Positions 16,898-25,401 of a DNA stretch of 64,000 nucleotides are shown here, in pieces. A program made the translations under genes and the position numbers. The DNA is taken from assembly GCA_002480565.1 (NCBI GenBank), contig DLCK01000051.1:65277-129276 (forward strand), in the 5' to 3' direction. Below the pieces are notes generated by a model. That model was not told the DNA's origin. It made no database searches and saw only the letters and a list, made by a program, of their open reading frames with translations. How positions within the stretch are numbered: position 1 is the first letter of the stretch; the number at the start of each line of letters is the position of its first letter. This DNA comes from Phycisphaerales bacterium UBA7800 (GTDB taxonomy: Bacteria > Planctomycetota > Phycisphaerae > Phycisphaerales > Phycisphaeraceae).

Positions 16898-17284
16898 TTA
16901 TGGCGTCACATCCTGCAACACACGCAGTGTCACAGTAGCATCACTGCCGGATGCGTTGGTGATGTACAGGTCGGTAACATCAGTGCTCAGGGGGTTGTCG
17001 TAATAGCCAGACACGTTTTCCCAGATGAGCGGAATGCCAGCCTTGAGAGCAATTGTGTCGTCTGCTGAGCTGCCATCGTTGGTTTCGATGGTCACATCCT
17101 GCGTGGAGAGCAGGTAGAGCGATTTGATTTCCGACACATCGATGCCAACAGTGGCTTGCAGATCGGTCGAGCTATCCGGGACTGCGATTTCGGCTGTGAT
17201 TTCACCATCGGCGGTGATGTCCTGGCGTTTGGTTTCGACATCGCTGTTACGCTGCCAGCCGCGAGTGAGTGAATGAGTGGGCAT
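16898..17284 (-). CDS. Late structural protein near the tail tube gene
   Basis: 128 residues, beta-rich (ITADGEITAEIAVPDSSTDLQ, DLYITNASGSDATVTLRVLQ). No family recognised, but it is typical of small virion proteins carried beside the tail tube in these phages. It lies between the tail tube (17329) and chaperone genes. Confidence 0.7.
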   Translation of the reverse strand: MPTHSLTRGWQRNSDVETKRQDITADGEITAEIAVPDSSTDLQATVGIDVSEIKSLYLLSTQDVTIETNDGSSADDTIALKAGIPLIWENVSGYYDNPLSTDVTDLYITNASGSDATVTLRVLQDVTP

Positions 17285-17328
17285 GGGATTGATCCTTGTC
17301 AGGAGGTTTGTTTGATTGATTCAGTCGC

Positions 17329-18135
17329 TTACGCTGCTGGCCACCATTCCGTGGTGTCGGGTTTGGTGATCGTGCCTGCAACGCCAGCGTTAAAGCCGGA
17401 CCAGTTCCAGTTCGCGGTGCCGCTGGCGAGTTCAGCACCTTCGATGGATGTCTCGTAAGCACCTTCGCCGAATCGTGCCCAATGAATGAGGTAGAACAGC
17501 GTCGATGTGACGTAGAGACGCAGCTTGCGAACATCGCCAATATCAGGGGCGGTACGCACGTCCTGGTTGTAGAACGAGATTGAACCACTCGCTGTGATGT
17601 TGCCAGCCTTGCGTTTCTTCCAGCCGCTGGTGCTGGACGATGCATACTCTTTGAGATCGCAAGCGATAGTGAGCGTCCACGACCGCACATCATCAAGCTC
17701 GGTAAACGTGTCGGTTTCAGCCAACTCAACTTTGAGCGACAGAGAACTTGGCGGGTTGGGAAGTGTGGAGTCGGTAATCGTCCCGGTTGTGTGCGTCAGG
17801 GCGCCATTGCCCGCCAGCGTCACGGTAATACTTTCGATGTCGCCAGACTCTTGATTGGCGGTAATTTCCACCTGCGAGATGATCGCGGATCCGGTGGTCT
17901 TGTTGGCACCGTCGAACCCGACGAACGTGATGGTGTCGCCGGGGAAGTGTGTTGGGGTGTGACCATATTGAGTGTACGAACCGCTCCAATCCTTGATGCC
18001 ACCAAGCTGGCCAGTACCGCCAAGGGTATTGGATGCATTGTACGGCTTGTTTTCTTCGGTCTCAGAGGTGGACCAAGTGCGCACTGTGTTGGCGCCGTCG
18101 ACTGTCCCACCCATGCCCGTGTATGTGTTACCCAT
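17329..18135 (-). CDS. Major tail tube protein
   Basis: 268 residues, Thr/Ser/Gly-rich and all-beta as expected of tail tube proteins: MGNTYTGMGGTVDGANTVRTW, a central strand set (SAIISQVEITANQESGDIESI) and a C-terminal domain ending NWNWSGFNAGVAGTITKPD. It is placed between the tail terminator-like gene (18181) and the chaperone, which is the standard slot. Assignment rests on order and composition. Confidence 0.75.
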   Translation of the reverse strand: MGNTYTGMGGTVDGANTVRTWSTSETEENKPYNASNTLGGTGQLGGIKDWSGSYTQYGHTPTHFPGDTITFVGFDGANKTTGSAIISQVEITANQESGDIESITVTLAGNGALTHTTGTITDSTLPNPPSSLSLKVELAETDTFTELDDVRSWTLTIACDLKEYASSSTSGWKKRKAGNITASGSISFYNQDVRTAPDIGDVRKLRLYVTSTLFYLIHWARFGEGAYETSIEGAELASGTANWNWSGFNAGVAGTITKPDTTEWWPAA

Positions 18136-18158
18136 GATGATCTCCTGTTAATGAGTCA

Positions 18159-18204
18159 CCATGTGGTTGAAGAAAAAAATTCAAGATTGGAGAGAGGCGG
18201 TGTC
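18159..18204. repeat. Dispersed prophage repeat, copy B
   Basis: Plus strand: CCATGTGGTTGAAGAAAAAA, then ATTCAAGATTGGAGAGAGGC and GGTGTC. It spans the 3' end of the terminator-like tail gene and the gap to the tail tube gene. Confidence 0.8.
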
Positions 18205-18657
18205 AAACCAGACTTCAACTTCGACGCCAATGACGGTATACCAGCCGTTGGATTTGCCTTCGGGATCGGCGCCGGGGGCTTGGCCTTGTACGGGTCTGAC
18301 TGAGCGGACGAAATCCAATCCGTCCAGCCTGTTGCCAATCGATGCAACCGCCAGCATGATTTGCCACTCCACAGGAAAAGCTTGAGCGGTGATGTCCACC
18401 TCGCCGGTGTAAATCTCAAAGCGGAACTGGCGTTTGAACGAGCTTCCGTTGCTGGTGCGAAACATGTGCGGATCCACGGCATCAGCGACCACAGCGACCA
18501 ATGGCACGTCAGCGGCCTGCAGGGTGGACTTGCGAATGCGATTATCGAATCGGATACGGTTGCCGGGTTTGACCAGACTGGTAAATCCGCTTCTGGATTC
18601 GAGAACGTTCCATAATGCAGTGAGGACTTGTCCCCATGGTTCAGCAGGTACAGTCAT
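18181..18657 (-). CDS. Tail terminator/completion-like protein
   Basis: 158 residues: MTVPAEPWGQVLTALWNVLESR, then an alpha/beta fold (ADVPLVAVVADAV, FRFEIYTGEVDITAQAFPVEW). Its position between the virion-morphogenesis gene and the tail tube matches tail terminator proteins. The last codons (FDTASLQS) are encoded by one copy of the dispersed prophage repeat at 18159-18204, so the coding end runs into that element. Confidence 0.7.
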   Translation of the reverse strand: MTVPAEPWGQVLTALWNVLESRSGFTSLVKPGNRIRFDNRIRKSTLQAADVPLVAVVADAVDPHMFRTSNGSSFKRQFRFEIYTGEVDITAQAFPVEWQIMLAVASIGNRLDGLDFVRSVRPVQGQAPGADPEGKSNGWYTVIGVEVEVWFDTASLQS

Positions 18658-18668
18658 GTGTGCGTTTC

Positions 18669-19175
18669 CTATTTGGTGGCCCGCATCAGATCGCGGATCA
18701 TGCCATCGGTGGTTTGTTTGTCGGGATCAACGATGATTTCTCGCTTGGGGTTGCGGCCTTTGCCAAACTGGTGAATGCCAGCGATGTCTGCGACACTCAG
18801 TGAGCGTTTGCCGCCGGGGTGTCTTGACGTTTTTGATTTGAGAAACCCGACTCGCAGGCCGTTGTTGATGAATTTCCAGTTGTCTGTCCGCTGAGTATCA
18901 AGCACGGCCAGCAATGTGCCGGTGTTTCGCATGATCGCCGGCGACCCTTTACCCTTGCCTTTTCGACGACTGCGGATTGTTGCGGGGCTCAGACTTGGCC
19001 AATTGCCGCCACCTTTGGATTGCTCGACATATCGCCTGCGAACAAAGCCCAGATACCTGGCACGCCATTGATTCATCACCGGTCGCATCTCGGGCGTCTT
19101 CGGATTGCGGAACCGACGCTTGTACGCTTCAAGCCGTGACAGGTCGAGTGTGATGGTGTTGTGAATGCGGAACAT
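18669..19175 (-). CDS. Phage virion morphogenesis protein (Mu gpG-like)
   Basis: 168 residues from the ATG at 19175, which has AAAGG upstream; a GTG at 19196 would overlap the previous gene. Features: YVEQSKGGGNWPSLSPATIRSRRKGKG, IMRNTGTLLAVLDTQR, IAGIHQFGKGRNPKREII. The W-x-x-L-x-P-x-T motif and the HQFG-(N)-P-x-R-x-I end are the signatures of the virion morphogenesis / tail completion family (Mu gpG, P2 gpS). Confidence 0.87.
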   Translation of the reverse strand: MFRIHNTITLDLSRLEAYKRRFRNPKTPEMRPVMNQWRARYLGFVRRRYVEQSKGGGNWPSLSPATIRSRRKGKGKGSPAIMRNTGTLLAVLDTQRTDNWKFINNGLRVGFLKSKTSRHPGGKRSLSVADIAGIHQFGKGRNPKREIIVDPDKQTTDGMIRDLMRATK

Positions 19176-19192
19176 CGGGGAGCCTTTCGGGA

Positions 19193-19627
19193 TCACACGA
19201 CGAACGGGATGTTGACGCCCGCCGTTGCTTGGACTGCATCAATCTTGAGACTGCCATCAGCGATGTTAGCGAGCATGGTCTCGACGGATTTTTTCTTCGA
19301 CGAGTAGCGGTTGTACGGTCGCCCCTCATCATCTGCATCATCCAGACCGCGAGCTTCGTAGAGCCAGCAGCCTGCTAATGTCGCTGAGATGGTTGTGATC
19401 AGGCCGATGGACTTGCCCGGTTGTGCAGAGAGGGGAATGGTATAGTCCGACCCGCTAAGGATGGCATTAATATGATCGTCTGCGTGAGAGATTGCACGTG
19501 TGATGCGTGCGGCGATGTCGGCGAGTACATCTTCGTCCTCGATGTCGCCAGCATCCAGGTTGCCCCACGTCTGCACGTTGATGGGGCCAAAGATGTCCTC
19601 GATGTCTGTGCGTGTTGAATAGGGCAT
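19193..19627 (-). CDS. Head-tail connector protein (Mu gp36 / DUF1320-like)
   Basis: 144 residues: MPYSTRTDIEDIFGPINVQTW, RITRAISHADDHINAILSG, DYTIPL, then a helical C-terminus (KKKSVETMLANIADGSLKI). This matches the DUF1320 (gp36) family of head completion proteins. It follows the capsid genes and precedes the gpG-like gene, as in Mu-type heads. Confidence 0.87.
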   Translation of the reverse strand: MPYSTRTDIEDIFGPINVQTWGNLDAGDIEDEDVLADIAARITRAISHADDHINAILSGSDYTIPLSAQPGKSIGLITTISATLAGCWLYEARGLDDADDEGRPYNRYSSKKKSVETMLANIADGSLKIDAVQATAGVNIPFVV

Positions 19628-19717
19628 GTGATGCTCTCTTAATAAAACTGCCCGACCTGGGATGAACAGGCCGGGCAGCAGGATGACGACCTCTCACACG
19701 TGAGGTATCAGAATGAC

Positions 19718-19972
19718 TTACTTTGTGGCCTTAGCTTTTGCAGTCTCTGCTTTAGCTTTGGCGTCGGCCTTAGCCTTTGCGTCAGATTCTGCCTTGGCCT
19801 TGGCGTCAGCAGTGTCGGATGGGGCGGTTGAGCCGGATTCCTTCACTGCTTGCTTGGGCAGGTCTTCGACCTTGGTGATGGTCTGGCCATTGACCATGAC
19901 CGAACCACCGGACTTGATGATCTGTTCCATGGCCGAGCGTTTCAGGTTTCCGTTACTGTCGTAATTGCTCAC
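19718..19972 (-). CDS. Small Ala/Lys-rich virion-region protein
   Basis: 84 residues. The N-terminal half is ordered (NGNLKRSAMEQIIKSGGSVMVNG, TITKVEDLP); the C-terminal 40 residues are an Ala/Lys/Asp low-complexity helix built on AKAKADAKAKAE-type repeats. Comparable small proteins sit between the capsid and connector genes in Mu-like phages. Function unknown. Confidence 0.75.
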   Translation of the reverse strand: MSNYDSNGNLKRSAMEQIIKSGGSVMVNGQTITKVEDLPKQAVKESGSTAPSDTADAKAKAESDAKAKADAKAKAETAKAKATK

Positions 19973-20014
19973 GATTGACTCCTTGCGGATTTGTTACAGG
20001 ATCAGGATGGCGGT

Positions 20015-21154
20015 TTAGCCGACGGTCAGGATGGCGGTAGCCGCCTGGTTGTGCTTGCGGGGGAAGCCGCGAGCAACACTCCACAGATTGGCGTTGGGCG
20101 GGTTGAGGTCAGGGTTCGGCAACGTGGCAAATGCGACCGGGCCAGTCTGAGGACCGCCAAAGATGGCAGGTGCACCATTGATGCTCATGGAACCGACCAC
20201 GGTTTCAGTGACGATGCCATTGGCGAAGTCGAACGAACTGGAGTTACCATCGTCGCTGGTATTGGACAGCAATACCTTGCCGGTAGGCAGGTAGCGGCTG
20301 TAGCTGTGTGAGCTGTCGCTGGCTTCACGTCCATACTGCGTGTCGTCGATTTCGATGGTCATGCCCAGGACAGACTCAGCAACCATCTTGATTGCGTTGT
20401 TGTTGGCAATGGCGGTGCTGAATTGATCTGCCGAGAAGTTGAAAAGCTTCATTGCACTGGCCGCGTTGCGGAACTCAGTGGTATTGATCATCAGCAGAAA
20501 ATCAGCGTTGGACATGGTGATGCGGTTGTATTCCACACCGTATTTGTTTTGTGCTGTGGTTTTAACACCCATGATGTCGGCGACTGGGGTTGCGGTTGCT
20601 GATGTAGCCCAGCCAACGCTAGGCGTGACCTTCAAGTCGCTTGGTGTACCAAACGTCACGGTGCCGGACTTGATACCGAGGCCAGACCATGAATAACTGT
20701 CGAGCATCATGCCTGCACACATCAGATTCATCTGCATGCGAACATTGATCATCAGCTTGTCCATGCGGCCAGTCAAGTAGTTTTCAAAGATGTTCGCGTC
20801 ACCGGCCATGGCTTGTTCGGCTTTGATGCGCTGCACCAGATTGAGCATGCTTTGCTTGATGTTGGTGCCGGACTTGATGTTGGGAATCTTGGTCGCTTCC
20901 AGCGTGATCTGGTGATCGTTACGCACAGCGGCGGGTTGATCATCGGCAACCACATCGGCAATGATGGAACGTTCGGTCAGTCGTGCCATGATTTCATCAT
21001 CTTCAGCAAAGACAATCGGTGTCCGCTTAAGGTAACGGAGATTGTCAGGGATCTGCCGAACGTCCATAAGGGCGTTCCACATCGCTTTGATTCGGTTGGT
21101 TGCCAAGGGGTTGTAGCCTGCAGGCATGTCAATATCTCCGTTATTCTTGGCCAT
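20015..21154 (-). CDS. Major capsid protein (phage capsid E family-like)
   Basis: 379 residues, HK97-type fold expected. LKRTPIVFAEDDEIMARLTER (N-arm), a basic RND-x-x-ITLEATKIPNI strand, NYLTGRMDKLMINVRMQ (spine helix), then the A domain with NKYGVEYNRITMSN and the C-terminal RKHNQAATAILTVG. Spacing, length and the order after a protease/scaffold gene and a decoration-type gene support the major capsid assignment. Confidence 0.87.
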   Translation of the reverse strand: MAKNNGDIDMPAGYNPLATNRIKAMWNALMDVRQIPDNLRYLKRTPIVFAEDDEIMARLTERSIIADVVADDQPAAVRNDHQITLEATKIPNIKSGTNIKQSMLNLVQRIKAEQAMAGDANIFENYLTGRMDKLMINVRMQMNLMCAGMMLDSYSWSGLGIKSGTVTFGTPSDLKVTPSVGWATSATATPVADIMGVKTTAQNKYGVEYNRITMSNADFLLMINTTEFRNAASAMKLFNFSADQFSTAIANNNAIKMVAESVLGMTIEIDDTQYGREASDSSHSYSRYLPTGKVLLSNTSDDGNSSSFDFANGIVTETVVGSMSINGAPAIFGGPQTGPVAFATLPNPDLNPPNANLWSVARGFPRKHNQAATAILTVG

Positions 21155-21187
21155 TCGTGGCCGATGGTTAATTCACAGTTCAGAAAA

Positions 21188-21964
21188 TCAGTTGGATTCG
21201 CGGACCAGTTGCAGCCGGGGCATCGCAGTCAGCACGGTAGACAAAGCGGGCTGGGTGTAGCCATCGCGGGTCACACCGACCTGCAGACGTTGCTCCCAGA
21301 TACGACCGCCTTCGAACACTGCCGGGTGGTCTGAGCCTGGCTCGCTGTACACAACGGTTTCGTCGAGGATGTACACATTGCCACGCTCAAGGGATTGGCG
21401 ACCGTCAGAAGCGGTGGTGTCAGCTGGACCATACTTGCCAGAGTCAGTGCCGCCGGTCGAAGTTGCGATGGTCACAGTGATGCTGCCACCGGATTCAAGC
21501 GAGGATTCATCCACGGTGACTTCGGCGACATTACCGAGGGCTTTACGCCATGTCAGCGTGTAGACAAAGCTTGATTTACTCACTACCACGTCGCCGGGAT
21601 CGATGTTCGAGAGGGCGTACAATGCGTCCTGCACGACCTGCGCACTCGCGTTGTATGCAATAGTGTCAGTGGTCTGGCCATCGTATGAGATGGTGAATGT
21701 GCCACCGTTGGGGTCAGCATCGCCAGACAGGTCAATGGTCTGCACTTCACCAAGGGTGATGTGAGCCAAGACAGTGCCGTATGGCAGCACCTTGTCGCCG
21801 ATTTTGACGACAGTGCCATCTGTCAGCGTTTCTTCAGCGGTCAGGGAGTCAACGGTAGACCAGTCAACGGTGATGCCGCCGACCTTCCATTCAGGCCGAC
21901 CGTCTGCACTCACTTGGATAGGGCGACCAGTTGTATCTTTGATTTCTCGTCCAAAGCTTCCCAT
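21188..21964 (-). CDS. Capsid decoration-type protein with inserted beta-sandwich
   Basis: 258 residues. N- and C-terminal parts resemble head decoration proteins (GTVVKIGDKVLPYGTVLA; GGRIWEQRLQVGVTRDGYTQ). Between them (about residues 75-175) is a Thr/Ser/Gly-rich beta-sandwich (GGTFTISYDGQTTDTIAYN, VQDALYALSNIDPGDV) of the kind repeated in many planctomycete surface proteins. The insert probably projects from the capsid and may bind surfaces (inference). Confidence 0.75.
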   Translation of the reverse strand: MGSFGREIKDTTGRPIQVSADGRPEWKVGGITVDWSTVDSLTAEETLTDGTVVKIGDKVLPYGTVLAHITLGEVQTIDLSGDADPNGGTFTISYDGQTTDTIAYNASAQVVQDALYALSNIDPGDVVVSKSSFVYTLTWRKALGNVAEVTVDESSLESGGSITVTIATSTGGTDSGKYGPADTTASDGRQSLERGNVYILDETVVYSEPGSDHPAVFEGGRIWEQRLQVGVTRDGYTQPALSTVLTAMPRLQLVRESN

Positions 21965-22019
21965 GATGGGTTCTCCAAATTGGATGGTTCAGCGGTCACT
22001 ACCGCATGGATTGGTCAGT

Positions 22020-22574
22020 TCATTTGCCGCCAGCAGCTTTGCGGGTGCGTTCGGCAAGTTCTTTGAGTTCTTTTTCTTCCTGCTCAGCGTCACCATCAGG
22101 GATGTCGCGGGACAGGTTGGTAGTCTGCACACCGGTTTTTTCGCCGAGTAGCTTGGCCAGTTCGCCAGCCTTGTTTTCGGCGAGGATGTCGACGATCTTG
22201 GCGTAGGACGGACGGTCTTGGCCGTCGCCAATGCTGAGCATGATCGGCGTGGACAATTCGGCTTCGAGCTTATCCTTGACAGCCGGTGTGATGCAGCACT
22301 TGTCGACCAGCGAACCGAGTTTGGTGTTCAGTGCGTCCTTGGACAGCGCCAGCACTTCGCGGGACAACTGCACAGGAGCGGCAGGAGCGGCAGCGAGCTT
22401 GGTCTGCAAGTCGGCAACAGTCTGCTTGGACTTGTCCAAGTCGGATTGCAATGTGCTGATTTTGGCAGGGGCGTCCAGGCTGAGCATAATCGTCTCAGCG
22501 ACCTTGGCGTCAGCAGTATCGTCGGCAAGGCCGAGTTTCTTTTTGGCTTCGGCGATCTGTTCCTTGGTGAGCAT
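22020..22574 (-). CDS. Internal in-frame start giving the scaffold protein alone (Mu gpZ-like)
   Basis: An ATG at 22574 in the protease frame is preceded by AGGAGAG at the right distance. It would give a 184-residue protein beginning MLTKEQIAEAKKKLGLADD, which is the scaffold part only. Mu and lambda use exactly this nested protease/scaffold arrangement. The strong RBS within a coding frame is seen directly; function follows from the family. Confidence 0.75.
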   Translation of the reverse strand: MLTKEQIAEAKKKLGLADDTADAKVAETIMLSLDAPAKISTLQSDLDKSKQTVADLQTKLAAAPAAPVQLSREVLALSKDALNTKLGSLVDKCCITPAVKDKLEAELSTPIMLSIGDGQDRPSYAKIVDILAENKAGELAKLLGEKTGVQTTNLSRDIPDGDAEQEEKELKELAERTRKAAGGK

Positions 22575-23153
22575 GTCACTCTCCTGTGAAGGTGTTTTGG
22601 TTACGTCAGGTTGGTTGAGAGAAAAAATGATTAGGTGTGGAGAGGCGGTGTCGCGTGAAGCAGCGATTGGGACAAACGGTTGCTGGCCTGTGATGACAGG
22701 ATTGCGACACACGGTGATCGCAGTGATCGCCTCGCCGTAGCTGTTACCTTTGGAGTCTTTGTAGTCTGGGTGAATCTCAATACTCACCTCGTTGCAACGC
22801 TGGCAAAGCTTTGCAGCATCGTCATCAGCAGCGGTGGACTCAAACATCAGCAGATCGCCATCCATGTCGAGGGTGTCAACCTTGCCGATCTTGGAGTCGG
22901 CACCACGTTTGTGGTCTTTGGTGAGGTCCACACTCACGCCGTTGTTTCGCATCAACTTGTTTTTTGCGACCCACTCAGCGATACGTTCACGGGTGATTTC
23001 CAGTTTGAGGTCAGACCCATCAATGGGATTGCGGGCGATCCAATTGCCGACTTTGGCCGCATCTTTGCGAAAGCGGTAGCCACTTTTGCTGGATAGGGCG
23101 ATTGGCTCTGAACCAAGTGATGCCAGTGCGTATGGGACGAGAATGTTATCCAC
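22020..23153 (-). CDS. Prohead protease fused to scaffold (Mu gpI-like)
   Basis: 377 residues from the GTG at 23153, which overlaps the upstream gene by 8 bases. The N-terminal part (1-180) is the protease: KVGNWIARNPIDG, VSVDLTKDHKRGADSKIGKV with a His in the DH motif, EVSIEIHPDYKDSKG with the Ser region, and FVPIAASR. The C-terminal part is a Lys/Ala/Glu-rich coiled-coil scaffold (KISTLQSDLDKSKQTVADLQ) ending EQEEKELKELAERTRKAAGGK. The linker near residue 170 is encoded by a copy of the dispersed prophage repeat. Confidence 0.85.
   Translation of the reverse strand: MDNILVPYALASLGSEPIALSSKSGYRFRKDAAKVGNWIARNPIDGSDLKLEITRERIAEWVAKNKLMRNNGVSVDLTKDHKRGADSKIGKVDTLDMDGDLLMFESTAADDDAAKLCQRCNEVSIEIHPDYKDSKGNSYGEAITAITVCRNPVITGQQPFVPIAASRDTASPHLIIFSLNQPDVTKTPSQESDMLTKEQIAEAKKKLGLADDTADAKVAETIMLSLDAPAKISTLQSDLDKSKQTVADLQTKLAAAPAAPVQLSREVLALSKDALNTKLGSLVDKCCITPAVKDKLEAELSTPIMLSIGDGQDRPSYAKIVDILAENKAGELAKLLGEKTGVQTTNLSRDIPDGDAEQEEKELKELAERTRKAAGGK
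22607..22652. repeat. Dispersed prophage repeat, copy C
   Basis: Plus strand: GTTGGTTGAGAGAAAAAATG, then ATTAGGTGTGGAGAGGCGGT and GTC. This copy lies in frame inside the protease/scaffold gene, between the two functional parts. Confidence 0.8.
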
Positions 23154-23364
23154 GTGCCACCGTCGCTTTCGGAATTGAGGCAGACGGTCCGGGATTAAAA
23201 TCAGGATTGATTGTGCGGGCGCGGTGCCAGTCGTTTACCAGGTCATCAAGTGCAGCGAGGGCAGATTCACCCGTACCGACAACGCGCGGCTCCTGACCGA
23301 AAGACTGGGCGCGGAACCCATCCTCGGATGGCGTGATCTCAATGATGATAGTGTCGGTGGGCAT
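23146..23364 (-). CDS. Small HicB-like-fold protein
   Basis: 72 residues: TIIIEITPSEDGFRAQSFGQ, then GTGESALAALDDLVNDWHRA. This strand-strand-helix pattern resembles the partial RNase H fold of HicB antitoxins and HicB-like small phage proteins. No HicA-type partner is adjacent. It overlaps the protease gene start by 8 bases. It may simply be a small head protein. Confidence 0.6.
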   Translation of the reverse strand: MPTDTIIIEITPSEDGFRAQSFGQEPRVVGTGESALAALDDLVNDWHRARTINPDFNPGPSASIPKATVARG

Positions 23365-23368
23365 CGAC

Positions 23369-23411
23369 AGGTGGTTACCTGCCGGGCGTCAGAAGGAGAG
23401 AAGGGCGGTGT
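23369..23411. repeat. Dispersed prophage repeat, copy E
   Basis: Plus strand: AGGTGGTTACCTG, a variable part, GTCAGAAGGAGAGAAGGGCG and GTGTTA. It follows the stop of the small acidic gene at 23411. Confidence 0.7.
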
Positions 23412-23644
23412 TATGACGGTTGCTCAGAAAGGTATTTTTGACGCTGCCGAGCCTTAAGGAAGCTATCAGGGTCGGACTCGTATGCAGGAATATCGCTCTC
23501 ATCAATCGCAACAACATCACCACCGGTGAATACAGTATTGACAACCTGCTCAGCCACATTGCGTTCAATACCTGGCGTATCCTGCATGACTGCATCGACT
23601 GCGTCGTCGAAATCCATGCTGAGTAGTTGAAGTGGTGTATGCAT
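23411..23644 (-). CDS. Small acidic protein coupled to the MuF-toxin-like gene
   Basis: 77 residues from the ATG at 23644, which overlaps the MuF stop (TGATG). Strongly acidic N-terminal two thirds (SMDFDDAVDAVMQDTPGI, GGDVVAIDESDIPAYESDPD) with a basic end (LKARQRQKYL). Downstream, coupled, small and acidic is the usual profile of an immunity protein for a polymorphic toxin; that is inference. It could equally be a head protein. Its stop TAA is followed by a copy of the dispersed repeat (23369-23411). Confidence 0.65.
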   Translation of the reverse strand: MHTPLQLLSMDFDDAVDAVMQDTPGIERNVAEQVVNTVFTGGDVVAIDESDIPAYESDPDSFLKARQRQKYLSEQPS

Positions 23645-25398
23645 CACTTGGCCCATCCAAGATTACTGAACATTTGGTCAAAAGCGCTGGATATTTCCTT
23701 GAAATCGTCATCGTCCCATTGATAGGAAATCTCTTTGTTTTTACGCCATTCGTTTAACTCTTCTAGTATTTTCGCATTTTTCGATTTAATTGCAATATGT
23801 TGAGAGTATCCGCGGGCAAAAAGCTCGTCATCATTTAGTAGATAATCAAGATGCTTGACCATAGATTTGTTTTTGGCTGCTGCATATTCATCCCGCTTTG
23901 TTTTCAGCTTTGTGTAAGCCTTAGACTTTTTGATTTGCTCAAGGACAACACTTGATTGACCACCTGTTTTAGAATCAAACTTGCCGGGCGTACCGATTCC
24001 GTGGTGGTCGAGATAATGCCCCATCTCATGCAGCATGGCGAATCCTTGACGATTGCCTTTTGTTGTCAACTTGAAGTAGAAAGGCGAACCAGTACGCTCC
24101 CCGAAGACATACTCGCCATAAGTTGAACTGTTGTTATCACGCACATCAAGAATCCGCATGCCCTTGGGAACGCCGTGCACGCTATTGATCGACTCCATGG
24201 CATTTGCAATGTGCTTGGCGTTTTTGCTGCGTACATTGTAATTAACCAAGTTTTTGGCGTGCTGAGTTTTGACGGTTGGTATTGGGGGGACGGGCTTAAC
24301 CGTTGGCTTCTTGTTCGACTTTGGCGTAGTGGATGGTTTTTTCGCATTTTGTTTGGGTGTTTTCTTGGGTTTTGATGCTGGTTTAACCGGCGTGACACGA
24401 GCAGGCACGTCCTGCACGACCAGGGTGGGATCAACCGGAACTGGTTTGTCTTCCGGCTTGGGTTTCACAACTGGTAACGGGTCAATATTCGGAACGCTAT
24501 ACGCCTGTCCCGGATTAAACTCAAAACCACGATCCGCTTGGGGCTGAAAAGCCACGCCATCAACCGTCTTGGGGCTTGGCAGGATGATCTTGCTTGCCTT
24601 GGCCAGATCATCACCTTCAAAAATCTCCAACGCCTGGCATCGACATGACCATCCATTGGGTGGCCAGTTGGTTTGCCAGAATGAATGATCTTTGGGAAGT
24701 CGCGTTCCGTCCATTGCATTATGGCTTGAACGGACCCTGTCGTCACCGACGGTTGAATACTCAAACCCCCATAAAATCTCATCAATCTCCGGCTCATGCA
24801 ATGCTGCCCATCGACCGGCACTATAGGCCAGTTGTGTTTGAGTGCGAAAGATGTTTTCGAGCGTGTAGCTGTTTTCGGGAGTGATGCCGGCGGCTTTAAA
24901 CACCTGCTGTAATTCACGGATTCCCGTGCCGACATGTGCCTGACGCTGGGTGAGTTCCAGCATCTTGGTGGTTATCTTTCCGCCGACCACTCGATTGATA
25001 TCTTGCAGCTTGACCAACGCATCAGGCACAAACGCATTTCGCAGTTGATCAATGGACAGGCCGCCAACGTGCATTTGGGCTTTAAGTGCCTGAATTGCAT
25101 TGTCATAGGCAGTGGATAGTTTGAGCGTCTTGGCTTGATGTGCTTCAACTGTCTTGAGCACACGCCAGCGACCAGTCAGATACGCAGCTACCATTGCATC
25201 AACCAATAAAGGTGACAGGTCGCCAAGTGGATCGTTGATCGCAGCCGCAGGATCGTTGCCAGCACGATACGCCTTTAGTGCGGCCATACGAACCTTGCGA
25301 CCGATCTTCTGTGATGCAGTGATGCCGATCTTTTCCAGACGGGCGCAGTCGGCGTCGAGTTTTGCTGCATATTTGCGGCGTTCAGGGGAGACGGTCAT
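23644..25398 (-). CDS. MuF-type minor head protein with C-terminal HExxH metallopeptidase domain
   Basis: 584 residues in three parts. (1) Phage head morphogenesis (SPP1 gp7/MuF) domain to about residue 255, ending in the typical TNWPPNGWSCRCQALE. (2) A disordered Lys/Pro/Thr-rich linker of about 130 residues (PKKTPKQNAKKPSTTPKSNK). (3) A zinc metallopeptidase-like domain: FAMLHEMGHYLDHHG with HExxH at residues 457-461, and later LLNDDELFARGYSQHIA, whose Glu could be the third ligand, then YQWDDDDFKEISSAFDQMF. MuF proteins with C-terminal toxin or enzyme domains are known in temperate phages. Such domains ride inside the capsid and can be delivered with the DNA. Confidence 0.9.
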   Translation of the reverse strand: MTVSPERRKYAAKLDADCARLEKIGITASQKIGRKVRMAALKAYRAGNDPAAAINDPLGDLSPLLVDAMVAAYLTGRWRVLKTVEAHQAKTLKLSTAYDNAIQALKAQMHVGGLSIDQLRNAFVPDALVKLQDINRVVGGKITTKMLELTQRQAHVGTGIRELQQVFKAAGITPENSYTLENIFRTQTQLAYSAGRWAALHEPEIDEILWGFEYSTVGDDRVRSSHNAMDGTRLPKDHSFWQTNWPPNGWSCRCQALEIFEGDDLAKASKIILPSPKTVDGVAFQPQADRGFEFNPGQAYSVPNIDPLPVVKPKPEDKPVPVDPTLVVQDVPARVTPVKPASKPKKTPKQNAKKPSTTPKSNKKPTVKPVPPIPTVKTQHAKNLVNYNVRSKNAKHIANAMESINSVHGVPKGMRILDVRDNNSSTYGEYVFGERTGSPFYFKLTTKGNRQGFAMLHEMGHYLDHHGIGTPGKFDSKTGGQSSVVLEQIKKSKAYTKLKTKRDEYAAAKNKSMVKHLDYLLNDDELFARGYSQHIAIKSKNAKILEELNEWRKNKEISYQWDDDDFKEISSAFDQMFSNLGWAK

Positions 25399-25401
25399 GG
25401 A

